From the NCBI GenBank assembly GCA_036245525.1, contig BTPG01000008.1, forward strand, positions 28,506,040-28,570,039: a stretch of DNA of 64,000 nt. The letters run 5' to 3'. Of the stretch, positions 21,921 to 33,524 are shown one piece after another (the stretch's first letter is position 1; the number at the start of each line of letters is the position of its first letter). Position numbers and translations under genes: made by a program. Source of the DNA: Semisulcospira habei. Its lineage: Eukaryota; Mollusca; Gastropoda; Semisulcospiridae. The notes below the pieces were generated by a model, which had not been told where the DNA came from, did not search any database, and saw nothing but the letters and a program-made list of their open reading frames with translations.

Positions 21921-22261
21921 CGGCAGCACGTGCAGTAAATGTGCATGCGCGAACATGGTGTATTATCTGCGCATGCTTTGGCATTTTGTCATGTACGATC
22001 AGGGATAGTGTGCCAAGGTCGAGAGTAGCGTCCTTAGTCAGTCTAGACATTTTTTTTCTTGTTTGTTTGTTTGTTTGTCCGGCAATCTCACAGCATCACT
22101 GAGAATTTAGAGGGTTTCGTAGACATTACACGAACGTTGTCCCTTTACTTAGTTACCGTCGAGTTACGGCATAAAAAAAAAATTAATAATATGGTAATAA
22201 CCTGCACTAAAAATTGGTGGAATAGTTAGGACTGACATTCATCCATGACACGTTACAAAAA

Positions 22262-22390
22262 TATATGGATCAAATATGGGAGTTCCGGCAAGGGCCGGTG
22301 GTGCCAGGACAGCTTGGCACCTAGATGCGCCAAGCTATCCTAGCACCACCCTTGAACTACCATGGTCGAACTATCTCCTTAACCGTAATG
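22262..22390. mobile_element. Family B hairpin
   Basis: Arms with GGTGGTGCCAGGACAGCTTG and complement surround CACCTAGATGCGCC; the right arm continues into TTGAACTACCATGGTCGA. Confidence 0.7.
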
Positions 22391-22527
22391 TGTAAGGACA
22401 ACTTGCCGTTTCTGTCTTTGTCAAGTGTCTGTGCCGATATAATGACTTACCTGAAATATCCCATCGTTGGTATTTCCTTATCGCGGGTGTTCATTGTGAC
22501 ACTGATTGAGTTTCCCCAGTGTATTGC

Positions 22528-22740
22528 GATAAATGTCTCACAAACCAGATAGGTGAGGCTAGCGCTTGCAGAATTGTACACAAACCAAGGGGAATCACTC
22601 AGCGCTGGACATCGTCTTGTTCTATACCTGTGTATTTCTCTGTGGGCTGGCGATTGGGTGCCTGATAGGCGGGGGCAGGGGATCTAACTGTTTGTCTGTC
22701 CAGCGCTGAGTGATTCCCATTGGTTTGTGATAAATGTCTC
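22528..22740. mobile_element. Foldback element with 12-bp direct repeat flanks
   Basis: GATAAATGTCTC is at 22528-22539 and 22729-22740. The enclosed 189 bp start ACAAACCA and end TGGTTTGT and contain a 32-bp inverted repeat (22579-22610 with 22698-22729, one mismatch) separated by about 87 nt. A CA tract follows at 22747-22804. Confidence 0.7.
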
Positions 22741-22743
22741 GCA

Positions 22744-22746
<3 letters not shown>

Positions 22747-22804
<58 letters not shown>
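22747..22804. repeat. CA microsatellite
   Basis: About 29 uninterrupted CA units. Confidence 0.95.
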
Positions 22805-22805
<1 letters not shown>

Positions 22806-23502
22806 TTTTTTAAATGGACTTATCGTATTTTGCCTTCAGTGGGCAGAGGTTTGAACAAACTCCTTCAAACAGTGATAAACACCCGGGCTCATGAGGATCT
22901 ATGCCTCCTACTAGCCTCAATCGTATTCAGTTGTATCACCGGCGCTCAGATAGAAGGAGCTATCGAGAAATTAAGTTTAGCTGAGTGGTTATTTTCACAC
23001 AGACATGAATAGGTCATATCTGACACGTGATCAGCAAACGGCCTAATTAAATTACTTAGCTAGATCTTCGTTTCAATTTATCTTGTATTTTTCATTTGCA
23101 ATCTTGTAATTTTTCATTTTGAATCTTGTAATGTTCATTTTTAACCTTTTAATAGTCTGCAGCTACATGTTGAAACCCGAAACCCACGACTCTACAGAAC
23201 ACGAAGAATGCCAAGGATAATAAAGTAAAAGAAAAAAAAAATGTGCCGCCGCTGATTTGTAATTGTGAACCTCACAGCATCGAGCTGTTAGGGCCAAAAT
23301 CACAGATCAGCTCATCCTGACATAAGCGATATCATAAACATATGTCTGTAAATACATCGGCGCGGCCATTCATTTCACCAATCGCCATAGCGGGGGACCT
23401 TTTTTCATTAGGATCTATGAGTCTCTTTCACATCAAGAGCGTTCGCTGCAGGACTAGCAATAAACGTACGGCCTGATATTATGACGGTGCATGTACTTTG
23501 TA

Positions 23503-23679
23503 ATAACCCACTCACTGCCGAGAAAACGTGAACAAGATCCAAATGCAAGAGACATAGATCTTCATGAGCCCCTGCAAAAACCACTGTGCATCTTTGTTTC
23601 TTAGACGGCTGGGGTTTGGCGTTGAATTTGTAATGATCTCGAAAGCACAGTTTGCGTCAAATGGCAGGGAAGGGGTTAA
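23503..23679 (+). mobile_element. Family A MITE, hairpin partly deleted
   Basis: Left end ATAACCCACTCACTGCCGAG; left arm AAGAGACATAGATCTTCATG; right arm mostly missing. Right flank GTTGAATTTGTAATGATCTC and end GGCAGGGAAGGGGTTAA. Confidence 0.75.
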
Positions 23680-23891
23680 CACATGTCTATGCTCTTGCAA
23701 TTTGGAACCATTCCAAGAAAAAAAAAATTTTTGCATACCTTTGCAGCTTTTTAGCCTACTTTTTTTTTTTAATCTCTTGTCCCAAAAGAAGGTAACAGAT
23801 TTCGCCAGCCAGCATTCCGAAAACATGCAACAGTAGATACATCATCATAGTCTAGGTTTTGAAGACTTCAAAATGTCAAAAATATGATGTA

Positions 23892-24112
23892 TTAACTCAT
23901 TGTACCCCAAGACCGAAATCCCCAAATTTTGCCGTTGTCCTCTGAAGACTGCATTGCAGTGCAGGACACAGATCGAAAATGATAACTTAGAGTTCAAGGG
24001 TGATGCCAGAATAGCTTGGCGCCCATAGGCGCCAAGCTATTCTGGCTTCACCCTTGAACTATCATGGTCGATCTATATCTTGCTGTGGTGTGTCTGGGGT
24101 AGAATGAGTTAA
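23892..24112. mobile_element. Family B2 MITE, complete
   Basis: TTAA at both ends (23892, 24109). Hairpin around TTGGCGCCCATAGGCGCCAA. The left flank TGCCGTTGTCCTCTGAAGAC is typical of B2. Confidence 0.9.
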
Positions 24113-24134
24113 AGGGATCTAATACACACAAAAA

Positions 24135-24230
24135 GGGTTATCATAATTACGATACGATACGATACGAATACCTTTATTGCCCCATGATGGGAAATTTGTT
24201 CGCAGCGGAATTGTTAAAACAGACGTAACA
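24135..24230 (-). mobile_element. LINE-like 3' tail with ATACG repeats
   Basis: On the minus strand ACAAATTTCCCATCATGGGG, CAATAAAGGTATTCG and then CGTAT pentanucleotide repeats form a compact 3' end. No coding part is visible. Confidence 0.5.
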
Positions 24231-24445
24231 ACAACAAATGTGAAAATAAAACAAATAAATACATCTGACTGACTAGAACACACCGACCGATTGCAGTGAG
24301 TAGTGCACGCATATAACACCACAACCATCTGTAATGTTTATATCCACCTAGATAGAAAACGTGCTTTAAATCTAACGGAGACGACACGACCTTATACCAC
24401 GCTCACGAACACACGCATATTAGTACGGGATATCTGCTATTAAAG

Positions 24446-24659
24446 TTAACCCATTCAGCCCCCACGCACTACAGCAGGAGATGGGTCGACCATGATAATT
24501 CAAGGGAAGTGTCAGATTAGCTTGGCGCCGACAGGCGCCAAGCTAATCTGACACTGCCCTTGAATTATCATGATCGATCTATCTCCTGCAACTGATCCAT
24601 AGTCATTAGATGACGCCTCCAAAATTTGGGAAATACGGCCTTCGGGCTGAATGAGTTAA
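24446..24659. mobile_element. Family B1 MITE, complete
   Basis: TTAA at 24446-24449 and 24656-24659; ends CCCATTCAGCCC and GGGCTGAATGAG. The hairpin shows GTGTCAG/CTGACAC, a base pair changed in both arms relative to GTGCCAG/CTGGCAC in sister copies. Confidence 0.9.
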
Positions 24660-24860
24660 TGTTCTTAGGATGTCTTACAATAATGCGGGACAAAAAGGCT
24701 AACTTTTACGTTTGAAGTTTGAATATCGTAAAATGAAAGGCTTTCCTTCTCTTCTTTTCCTTTGTATGTAGAAGAGTTCCCCCAGTGCGCACAAGGAGCA
24801 CGTAGAAAACCTCTGTTACGTGTGCCTGCACACATGGATTGTGAAAGAAAGGTCTAATTT
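24656..24860 (+). repeat. Family L internal segment
   Basis: ATGTTCTTAGGATGTCTTAC, ATAATGCGGGACAAAAAGG and GTGAAAGAAAGGTC match the L element at 12660-12850 without the minisatellite. It lies exactly between two B1 elements. Confidence 0.65.
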
Positions 24861-25053
24861 TTAACTCATTCAGCCCGACGGCCGTACTTCCCAAATTTGG
24901 GAGGCGTCATCTAATGACTATGCACCAGTTGCAGGAGATGGATCGACCATGATAATTCAAGGGCAGTGCCAGATTAGCTAATCTGGCACTACCCTTTAAT
25001 TATCCTGGTCGACCCATCTCCTGCAACTGGTGCGTCAGGGCTGAGTGGGTTAA
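24861..25053. mobile_element. Family B1 MITE, tip-deleted
   Basis: TTAA at both ends. The hairpin tip is shortened to AGATTAGCTAATCT, without GGCGCC. Confidence 0.85.
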
Positions 25054-25344
25054 ACAAAAATGAAGGGGTGGGAGGGGGGGGAGGGGCTTCCCTGATTTCT
25101 TGGAAATGTGTAGCCAATTTTTGTTTACGTTGTTGTTGTTGTCTGTACCAGCATCCCAAAAACAATTAACAGCTAGTATATCCATCACCGATGTGTCTGC
25201 TAGTTTCATTAGCAAGCATTTTTTTTTTTTCTTTCTGGTCCGCTGCCAGTACCGTCCAAATTGCGAACAGAAATTCAGAAGGCACTAGTGACCAAACAAT
25301 TGTCGGAATAACAGTTATGCTCAAGCGATAGAGCCTAATAACAA

Positions 25345-25550
25345 TGAACCATATAAATATGAAAATTTTAAAAAATATCACAGTTTTAGAAAATTGGGTA
25401 AAGGGATGGTTTAGAGGGGTGGGTGGAGTAATGAGGGGGAGGGGTGGGGACCCCACTCCCCCTCATTACTCCACCCACCCCTCTACCCCATCTGTCTACC
25501 CACTTTATTAAAACTGTGATATTTTTTAACCTTCACATTTTTTATGGTTC
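25345..25550. mobile_element. Family K foldback, about 206 bp
   Basis: Near-complete inverted repeat: GAACCAT and ATGGTTC outermost, AAAATATCACAGTTTTA / TTAAAACTGTGATATTTT within, and a purine-rich inner arm GGGGTGGGTGGAGTAATGAG paired with its complement, centred near 25448. The inner 100 bp are strongly strand-asymmetric. No second copy was found in the window. Confidence 0.8.
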
Positions 25551-25554
25551 AAGC

Positions 25555-26220
25555 AAGATAAGACTAAGCAGAACCGCCACGTCTAATGTGCTGAATACAC
25601 AGTTACATTGTGTCCCTTTATGCGCCTGTCTTGTTTCAACGAAACTTGTTTGTGCTTGTGACAAACGCACGCTGGTTGTCTCGACAAACAAAGTGTGGCC
25701 AAAACTGCACTAAGGACGCTCGTTGGAGAAGTTATGGTCTAAGCCATTTTGTCAGGCTATTCAGTACTGCTGTCAACATCGACCGTATCTCTCCTCAATT
25801 ACGCTTGCACCATAAGTTCAAGTCCAGCTTCCAACGACCACACAGACGATTAACTGGTCGTAAATACCCTCCAAGTAGGGACTGGGGTGAACAGAAGTAC
25901 GGTTAACCTATCCTCTGCCCGCAGTGGACGCTAAAATCAGTCACAGAAACCATGGGAATTCAACGTCGGCCCAGGAACATGGATAGAAATAAGGCCAGCT
26001 GAAGTGGCAAAGAACATCATGAGCCCCCGGCGTACGCCTCTAGCAGTTATTTCAGTGGTGTTCATATTTTCCTGGTAGCATAGGGTTAAAGACCATACTA
26101 CTGTCATTACTACTCTGAGAGAATTATCTCAGTAATACCCTTGGACTGCTACTGACGCCCACCGTTCAGCAAAACACTGAAAGACGCGCACATGACTGCT
26201 GAATCGTTAGCAGCCATCAC
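25555..26220. other. Unassigned non-coding stretch
   Basis: Open frames here lack recognisable motifs. A single family A right end (CCTCTAGCAG.. TTCATATTTTCCTGG) occurs at about 26025-26090. Confidence 0.4.
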
Positions 26221-26225
26221 TTGAA

Positions 26226-26431
26226 ACCCGTTCAGTGCCGAGAAGTTTGAACACCGTCCAACTGCAAGAGGCATAGATCCTCATGAGCCCCCGCAGTTGC
26301 GGGGGCTCATGAGGATCTATGTCTCTTGCTGACACCACTTTGATGCCATGTTTCTGGGACAGCTAGGATGTTTTGTTGTTGAATCAACGAAGACTGCAGA
26401 AAGACAGTCCGCCCAAATGGCACTGAACGGT
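26226..26431 (+). mobile_element. Family A MITE with well-kept hairpin
   Basis: Ends CCGTTCAGTGCC / GGCACTGAACGG form a 12-bp inverted repeat without TTAA. The hairpin at 26264-26329 has a perfect CCCCCGCAGTTGCGGGGG tip and one variant pair (GAGGCAT / ATGTCTC). Confidence 0.85.
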
Positions 26432-27078
26432 ACATGTACACACTGAAAATCTTTATTTAGGCCTACCCGTAAACAGGCTCGACAGGCAAGTAAGAAATAA
26501 CCAGGTAAGTATATAAAAGGTGCTCGGGCTGACATCTGGCTTCGTTGGCCTGAGCCCCCGGGCTGACGATGGCCGGAACGGGTTTTTCTCTCTGACCAGG
26601 AAGCCAGGCCACCGAATTTCCTCCTAAACCACTGAGCAAAGGCGGGTAGCGGCGAACACGTGTAAAACCGCTTGATCTTACCGGCTCACCTGTGCAGTTT
26701 TTGCCTGCTATACCATTTCCGCTGTCAAGAGCCATCTGCAAGAGGCACAAATTCTACTGGGGCCCTGCACGGGTTCACGGCGACCTCTGGGTCTCAGTCT
26801 TCCATTACATTCCATGTCCAATGAAAAAGCGCAGCCTGACATCCATAGATAATATGCTCGTGGCGCTTATAGACCGCAGAGTTTTTAAAAAAAAAGCCTC
26901 TTGCTGCTATAATCAATACAGTCAGGAATCACCAGCCTACATAGATAATTTAAATTTGTTGACCTGTTCAGTGCCAGTTGGTGTGGACAGTGTTCACTTC
27001 AGTTCTGCAATCTTCGTTAATTCGACACCAGAAAACCATAGCTGCCCCAGAGACAAGGATTCAACTGAAGTGGTGTCA

Positions 27079-27281
27079 GCAACAGGCATAGATTCTCATG
27101 AGCTCCCGCAACTACGGGGGCTCATGAGTATCTATGCCTCTTGCAGCTGGGTTGCAGTTCCAATGTGAACTGAACGTCAAAGATCTCCAGCCGCCAAAGG
27201 AACGAGCAAACCAGAGGTATAGATCCTCATGAGCCCCCGCAACTGCGGGGGATCATGAGGGTCTATATACCTCTTGCAGTT
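27079..27281. repeat. Two neighbouring family A hairpins
   Basis: Hairpins at 27079-27144 and 27211-27281. The second has GAGGTATAGATCC opposite TCTATATACCTC, a compensated GC-to-AT change. Their outer flanks (GTGTTCACTTCAGTTCTGC, CAGTTCGATGGCGTTAAG) suggest opposed or minus-oriented copies. Confidence 0.75.
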
Positions 27282-27442
27282 CGATGGCGTTAAGATTTTC
27301 TTGCCCCCGAACGCCGCGTTACTCTAAATTTCATGATAGAGAACCCTCCCCCTCACCCCACCCCACCCCCCCCCACCCCCCCCGCCAAAAAAAAAAAAAA
27401 GTCTCAGTACAAACCATAAAACATTCCATACACAGAATGAGG

Positions 27443-27504
27443 CACACTTATCTCCCTTGCTACCGCTGATCAGCGGTAGCGAATCGAAGGAGATAACCAG
27501 TGTG
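27443..27504. mobile_element. Family E palindrome
   Basis: CACACTTATCTCCCTTGCTA.. and complement meet at CCGCTGATCAGCGG; about 3 mismatches. Confidence 0.8.
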
Positions 27505-27744
27505 AGAATGAGAGTACTTATTCACTCACACACCTATGTGTATTTATAAGGTCTATAATGACTATTGCTGACAAAAAACAAAACAAAACAAAAACAGATA
27601 CTTCACATCGTGGTCCTTGCAACGGTGGAGACAGTAACTATGGTTTAAACGTGACCGTGCAGGGTTGCTCAGTTTTAGTGTCTGCCGAAGCAAGCTGTCC
27701 AGTTGCAGATATTTCTCTAATGAATACCACCGTTTGCGGGCGCA

Positions 27745-28290
27745 AAACAAGAGGAACTGAGTTTCATGAGTCCCTGTGAGTATCCGAGACTCATCAGAGT
27801 TTGTGCCTCTTCAGAGTCAGATGGAAGGCTGGCTCAGGGAGTCTAGAACGTCGGTTGAAATAGCTCATGTATTGAATCATCTGGGGCTAGATGCAGGAGT
27901 GAGCATAAATCCTGTGCGACAGGCCACTCAGCAGGACTAAGCTCACTAACGCAACTAGGCCTAGATGGTTCAATACGTGTGTCATCTCCCCCCACAGTAG
28001 CAAAGTGGCTTGCGCAGTATTCAAGCCCAGTCATGCAACTGGCCCCAGGTCTGGAAATGGTTCTGGTTAGGAGAGGAGGGGTACAGTTATACCCAGAGGT
28101 GTCATACTGACGTTATTCTGTGCAGGTTCATGCAATACATCACGCAGCCCCCAACCCCCCCCCCCCTCTCCCCCCCCTCCCCCCCCCCACACACCCTACC
28201 CACCCACCCATCAAGACCAATCAATCTGCAAGAGACATAGATCCTCATGTGCCCCTGCATCCTCAGGGCCTCTTGCTGACATAGTCCACT
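27745..28290. repeat. Family A fragments and a family I relic
   Basis: Half-hairpins of family A at about 27755-27815 and 28225-28275 flank a degraded family I copy (27890-28045: CAGGAGTGAGCATAAATCC, CAGGACTAAGCTCAC). A C-rich run is at 28155-28188. Confidence 0.5.
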
Positions 28291-28401
28291 CGCCGCATGT
28301 ACATCCCTCCGTTGGAGGTAGTAATTCTTTAGGATTAGGTTGTAGTCTGTGACTGGATAGACTAGAGTTCAGTTTGAGTGCACGTGAATATGATTTGTGT
28401 C

Positions 28402-28468
28402 AGTGCTAGTCTGTAATTTTCCACCTTATGGCCGTAGAGCCGTAGGATCCAAAACAACAGACCAGCAC
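28402..28468. repeat. Family D hairpin, imperfect
   Basis: GTGCTAGTCTGTAATTTTCC pairs with GATCCAAAACAACAGACCAG around GGCCGTAGAGCCGTAGG. Confidence 0.75.
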
Positions 28469-28579
28469 GAAGTTATTCAGCCTCAGAGGTGTCTGTCTCC
28501 GTAACCTGAACTAAGGCTCAGGTAATGACGGGGGGCATGAAAGGAGGGCTGGGGGAGTAGAGAGAGGCAAGTCAATGTT

Positions 28580-28696
28580 TTAACTCCTTCAAAGCACCCA
28601 GTATCAACAGCTGCGGAAGTGTCGTATAGCGTTGCCGCCGGCAACGCTATACGACATTTCCGCAGCTATTGATGTGGGGCGCCTTGTATGAGTTAA
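28580..28696. mobile_element. Family M MITE with TTAA ends
   Basis: TTAA at 28580-28583 and 28693-28696. The inner arm CGGAAGTGTCGTATAGCGTT pairs almost perfectly with its complement around TGCCGCCGGCA. Confidence 0.85.
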
Positions 28697-28988
28697 GTAA
28701 ATTTTCTTTCTTCATTCAGAGTAAGTCTTGAATCCATTTAACAAGTTTCGTTACGTCTTATGTCTTCATTACAATGCCAGTGGTGTCTTGAGTTCTCCTA
28801 GACACTTTTAAAGCCGATTTTGTTAATGTGAAAGGTCTGAAAACAACCATTCCATTTACGAGAGAAATCGTGAATGCACAAAAATACACGCATGATATCG
28901 TCGCTGCATATTTGTTATCACTGGAATGGAAATTCAAGCTGTGAGAAATAATGATATCAACTGGTTGCAAATGTTGAACTGAGCATGA

Positions 28989-29190
28989 AGAAACAGGAAA
29001 AAAAAAAACCCACCGTTAAACATTTAGGGCTTAACGTCTTTTGTCCACTCGAAGGTGATTTCAAACACGGGGCACCGAAATAGGGTCTGAACAAATTTTG
29101 ACCCCAGCTAGATTCGAACCCGGGACCTTTCGGCAGACGAGAGTCGAACGCTCTACCACCGAGCCACCCAGCTCCCCAGAAACAGGAAAA
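28989..29190 (-). mobile_element. tRNA-derived SINE with 13-bp target duplication
   Basis: AGAAACAGGAAAA occurs at 28989-29001 and 29178-29190. On the minus strand the inserted 176 bp begin GGGGAGCTGGGTGGCTCGGT with GGTAGAGCG (A box) and GGTCCCGGGTTCGAATC (B box), a clear tRNA-like head. The body is short and ends ACGTTAAGCCCTAAATG. It is a different SINE family from 19768-20281. The exact duplication suggests a fairly recent insertion. Confidence 0.9.
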
Positions 29191-29299
29191 CTGCCAAATA
29201 AAAGTCAGTAAGTAAGTAAAAACACTTTTAGGGGAGAAACCTGTGTATTGCTGAGTCATGCTCATATATCTAGTTAATCAAAGCACCAATAACGGATAG

Positions 29300-31910
29300 G
29301 AAAAAAAAACAAAAAAACTTGAAGGCGTGCTAATTAAGCGACTGGAGGTCACGTTATACATTTAAATTGGGAAGTTGAGGCAGTGCAAGGCCCCGTGTTT
29401 TTAAAAATAATTTTTGCCTTGTTTGAAAATTTGCAGTTGGGCTGAATGTGGGAATTTGCTGGAAATTTGTGGTTAGCTGAGAGGAGACATGTTTGGTGCT
29501 TTGATTCATACCATCCTGAGCTTATCCAGTGGACATTTGTGGGCCTATGTTGAGTTGCCTTTGACGTAGTGATTTGAGGGGCACGCTGATTTCAGCTGTG
29601 CTTGGGTGTGGGGTTGGTAAGGAACCAGTTTCATAGCCAAGAAATGAGACGGGTCATGTGCTGTTTTTTTTTTTTTTTTTTTTTTGTTTTTGTATTTTGT
29701 GCATGGCAAATGTGCAGCTGGTGGGCGGTAGTGTTTTTTAGGGAATTGAACAATTAGGGGATGACTGGGACTGACTAAGGCTATGAGACTGGACAGTACG
29801 GAAACAGCACTGTGGTCCGTGGCCTGTCAGGTGCACCACATGCCATATGTGACATAGACTGGAAACTGGTTTAGTGTAACCAGATCATTGAGTTTGGATG
29901 GTTGCTGTTGGAAAAGTAAGAAAATCATGAAAAATTTGAAATTTTGCCAAAAAATCGCTGTGCATGCAGTTTTATAGGCGTTTTGGCATGTTTTGCGTGG
30001 CAACACCCTGTTTACCTGCACTGTGAGCTAGGTTTAGTGTGTTTGCTCATTTATTTTTTGTCTTACAGGAGTCATGAGTCTTTCCTTCGACCATGAGCTG
30101 TGACCTTTGACCTTGACCTTGAAAGGGGTGGGGTTTGGGGTGTACAGTTTGATAAAAGCGTTTTTAAAAAAATTCACTCTTTCAGTTATTGAAGTTGTGT
30201 GGGGTGGGTGTAGGGTGGGGTGGGTAGCGGTTTGGGTTGGAGGTGGGGGGGGGGGGAGAGAGGGGGTAGGTTGGGGGCTTAAGGTCAAAGGTTAAGATAA
30301 AAACTACAATGAAACAGTGTTAGCATGTGCATTTCATCAGACAGCTGACCTCAGAGTGAAATAAGCGGCCAAAATAATGTGCCATGCAGAAGTGTTATTT
30401 TGCATGGTACTGCTACACTGGTTGCATCTGAGGTGTCATTCTGCTGTAATTGTCATGAGGGATGTCTCTGGTGTCTATTCTAAACCAAACTTGTACACTG
30501 AGTAAAGCTCATTTGAGTGCATTGTTATGGGACCAGCAGTTGCGGGCACCAGTAGAGGGTTTTACAGGAGTGTTCACAAGTTTGGCACACACATGCCTAC
30601 TGCATCTGCAAGATGAGCTGAGGTGTTTTGAGACTCTGACAAGTGTGTTTTATATAAAAATGAACTGTACATAACCATTTTTCTATGCTACCTCCTAAAT
30701 CAGCACTCCAGACACTTGTTAGCATATGCAGCGTGTCCCGCGTAGCATAGTTTTGGTTGTTTTGTGTAGTCTTTTTCCTGTGGGATAGCTCAATAGACTT
30801 AATGTTTAAATTGCAGAGCTGTTTCATGACCCCTTTTGCCTAGGGAAAGATTGCCAGCAGCATATAGGGCATGGCAGCTGGTTACAGGCCTCTTCCAGCT
30901 TGTTGTCACCAGACAACAGGGTCAATGAGGATGCCTGGGTGTTGTCTTTTGGGCTGCCCTAAGATACACAAGGAAATTGCCTTGGGTCTGAAAGCTCATT
31001 TTTCATCAGTGTCAGTGTCATGGTAACTTTTTAAAGTTGTCCAGCCCACCAGAAGTCAGTTTGACTGTATTGCATGCGTTTGTAAACTTGGATAAACAGA
31101 AAAAGTAGGGGGGTAGGCAATGGAAAAATATGAAAAAAAAACACTTTCATGTGCCTGTGTCTCAAATGCAACATTTCTGAAGATCAGATATATTATTTGA
31201 TGTACATGCCAATTTTGGAGGCATTCTGACCATATCTAGGCTGTTTTTCATGGCATCAGATATGCATGATCCAACACATCAACAGCATTGTAAACGCCAC
31301 ATCAAGGCACTTCACATAATGGGCCATAACATAAAGATGCAGCAACTTTCAAGGGTGTCACTTTGGGTTTGACTTAGCTATTGTCTAAGGGTTGCACTGA
31401 TGGCAGATTGAATGGTGTTCAGGTGGGACACGTTTCTCTGGAATCAGTGAATGCCAAAGCCCTCCGAAAGGAGACCTACACATGTACGTTCACTGGATTT
31501 CTAGCCCCTTGATGCATGGAAATTCAGATCTAGCTGTTTGGGTCCAGATTGCAACTGCCGGTGTGGACAGCTCGTTTCGGGGCCACCTCATCAGCATACC
31601 ATCGGCGTGAGGATCCTTGTTTCTACCTGGTTACGCGCAATCTCCGTTCCAGCAAAACACTTATTTCCACCGTCTCGTCAATATCATTTCCAAATAGCTG
31701 TTACAGGGGTGATTCTTTTGATATTCATTATTAAATATTCATTTAATTAATTTGTCAATACTACTTCGTTATTATTTTATGCTGTTTTATTATCCTTCTT
31801 CAAGTCGTGTGTCGTTTTCATTTGGATCGCGGGTTTATCAGTTTTAAACTGTTACCCTCACAGATGTCCACAGTCAAAGCAATTAATCAAAGGCAGCGAA
31901 AAAAATCTGT
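29300..31910. other. Hairpin-free stretch, no gene recognised
   Basis: About 2.6 kb with no foldback family, SINE head or reverse transcriptase motif. It holds a T run (about 29665), G-rich runs (30180-30260) and spaced AGGTCA-type half-sites: TGACCTTTGACCTTGACCTT at 30101-30120 and AAGGTCAAAGGTTAAG at 30281. These resemble DR1 nuclear-receptor sites, but there is no other sign of a promoter. It may be one undescribed repeat or unique DNA. Confidence 0.4.
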
Positions 31911-31916
31911 TGTCTC

Positions 31917-31981
31917 AGTGCTGGTCTGTGATTTTGGACCTAACGGCTGAAGCCGTTTAGTCCAAAATTACAGACCAACAA
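31917..31981. repeat. Family D hairpin
   Basis: TGCTGGTCTGTGATTTTGG and complement with a few mismatches around AACGGCTGAAGCCGTT. Confidence 0.8.
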
Positions 31982-32348
31982 ACACGTTATGTGTCGGTGG
32001 CAGATCCAGGTGTTCACGTGTGACACGTTTACACTCAAAACTCCGCGTAAGTACGAAGAGAGCAAAAGGTCCTCAGTCCATCACGGATCATCCGTCATTT
32101 CCCCCTCGGGCCAAGAAAGACCGAAGCGGGCACGAGGACCTGCTGCAAACAGGGGTAGTGCGAGTATTGTGCGAATGGTTAACCGATCACCGCATACAAA
32201 GCACGCTGTTGTTTGTTTGTGGTGTCTATTCCCATCCGTTTACCCACATTTCTCCCTCTACCCTGTTTGAAACATATCCTTTACGACCCTCAACCCAGAG
32301 ACTGAAATGATTTCATCTGAGGAACAGCAGCAGCCGAACGCAGGGTCA

Positions 32349-32414
32349 GCAAGAGGCGTAGAATCTCATGAGCCCCTGCATTCGCAGGGGCTCATGACAA
32401 TCTATGCCTCTTGC
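32349..32414. repeat. Family A hairpin core
   Basis: GCAAGAGGCGTAGAATCTC with a paired CCCCTGCATTCGCAGGGG tip, where CCCTG/CAGGG replaces CCCCG/CGGGG in both arms. Confidence 0.8.
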
Positions 32415-32639
32415 ACTCTTGCAGATGAATGCTAAAGACGAGGGATGTTGTACATAAACTACGGTTCGGGTGTACCATACACAAAGATAATTTTTGCAAG
32501 CTTGCTGGAAAGTATGATTCTCACTTTTTTGAGGGAACCTTCGGTTGATGCCAGTATACGCTGGCCCAGACAAAACTGAGTTGTGAGCATTAAAAGAATC
32601 AAAAGTTAGAAAATTAAAATATCATCTCATTTCCGGAGT

Positions 32640-32955
32640 AGAGCACTTTCAATTAACTGTAGTGCTGATGGACAGATAGTTCAGACCAAAAGGTGACTGC
32701 CTAGCGTGTAAAATGAAAACTGAAACTGAACATAAGCAGCGTTGTACATGGTCTTTTAACGCGTGTTTCATTTAAATCAGCTGTAATGCAAATGGACAGA
32801 TAGTCCAGACAAAATGGAGACTGCCAAGCGTGTAAAATATATATATTTTAAATTATCCCCCAAAAAAAACGCTTAAAAAGGACAAGCACACCACAATTGT
32901 GTTGTACTTATCCTTTCAAAGCGAGTTTCTTTCTTTGTTGGGAATTTCTTATGGA
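32640..32955 (+). mobile_element. Family C elements, two heads in tandem
   Basis: The head (ATGGACAGATAGT.CAGAC.AAA) occurs at about 32667 and 32791, the first followed by a degraded arm and the second by both arms (GGACAAGCACACCACAATTG / GTTGTACTTATCC). Confidence 0.7.
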
Positions 32956-33524
32956 TAAACCGACTTTAATAGTTCATGGGTAGTTTTTGGTTATTCTGTA
33001 TATATGAGGCCGCAAATTCATCCTATATCTATTGCGGTAACATCGGTTTCTGCTTCCATGGCCTGTCCCGCCGTGAGATGGCCTTAGTTGCCTGCTCGGC
33101 GTTAAACCCAAATAACTAACTAACCAAATTCATGGCCTGCCGTAACTGTTGCTACTGACGTACGCAGTACTGACGAACACTTCTGTTTACTTTTGCTTCA
33201 GTTCCGTGAAACAAAACAGGTTGCACAACCGTTTTCCGGTTCTTTACATTAGTATCAAGTCACAAAACTGACGGCAAAAACGGTAAACCAAAGTTGACCC
33301 ATTTTCTCTTCGAGGCTTGGAACCGAAAACAGACTGAATACGGATTGATCGGTAACTACCGGGTTTTTCACAGGCCCTAATACGCGCCTCATCTAGGAGC
33401 AGATCAGGGAGGAGGGCGATGTCGGTTCCGGCAGGGTTTCCGGAAATACAACCACAATCGCACCTCCCTAGGAAACAAACGATATCTTTCTTAGTATACA
33501 TGTTTCGGCAACCCGGAATGATCC

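Noticed and set aside
29100..29177. Functional tRNA gene on the minus strand
   Set aside because: The tRNA-like head continues into a SINE body and the whole is bounded by a 13-bp target duplication.
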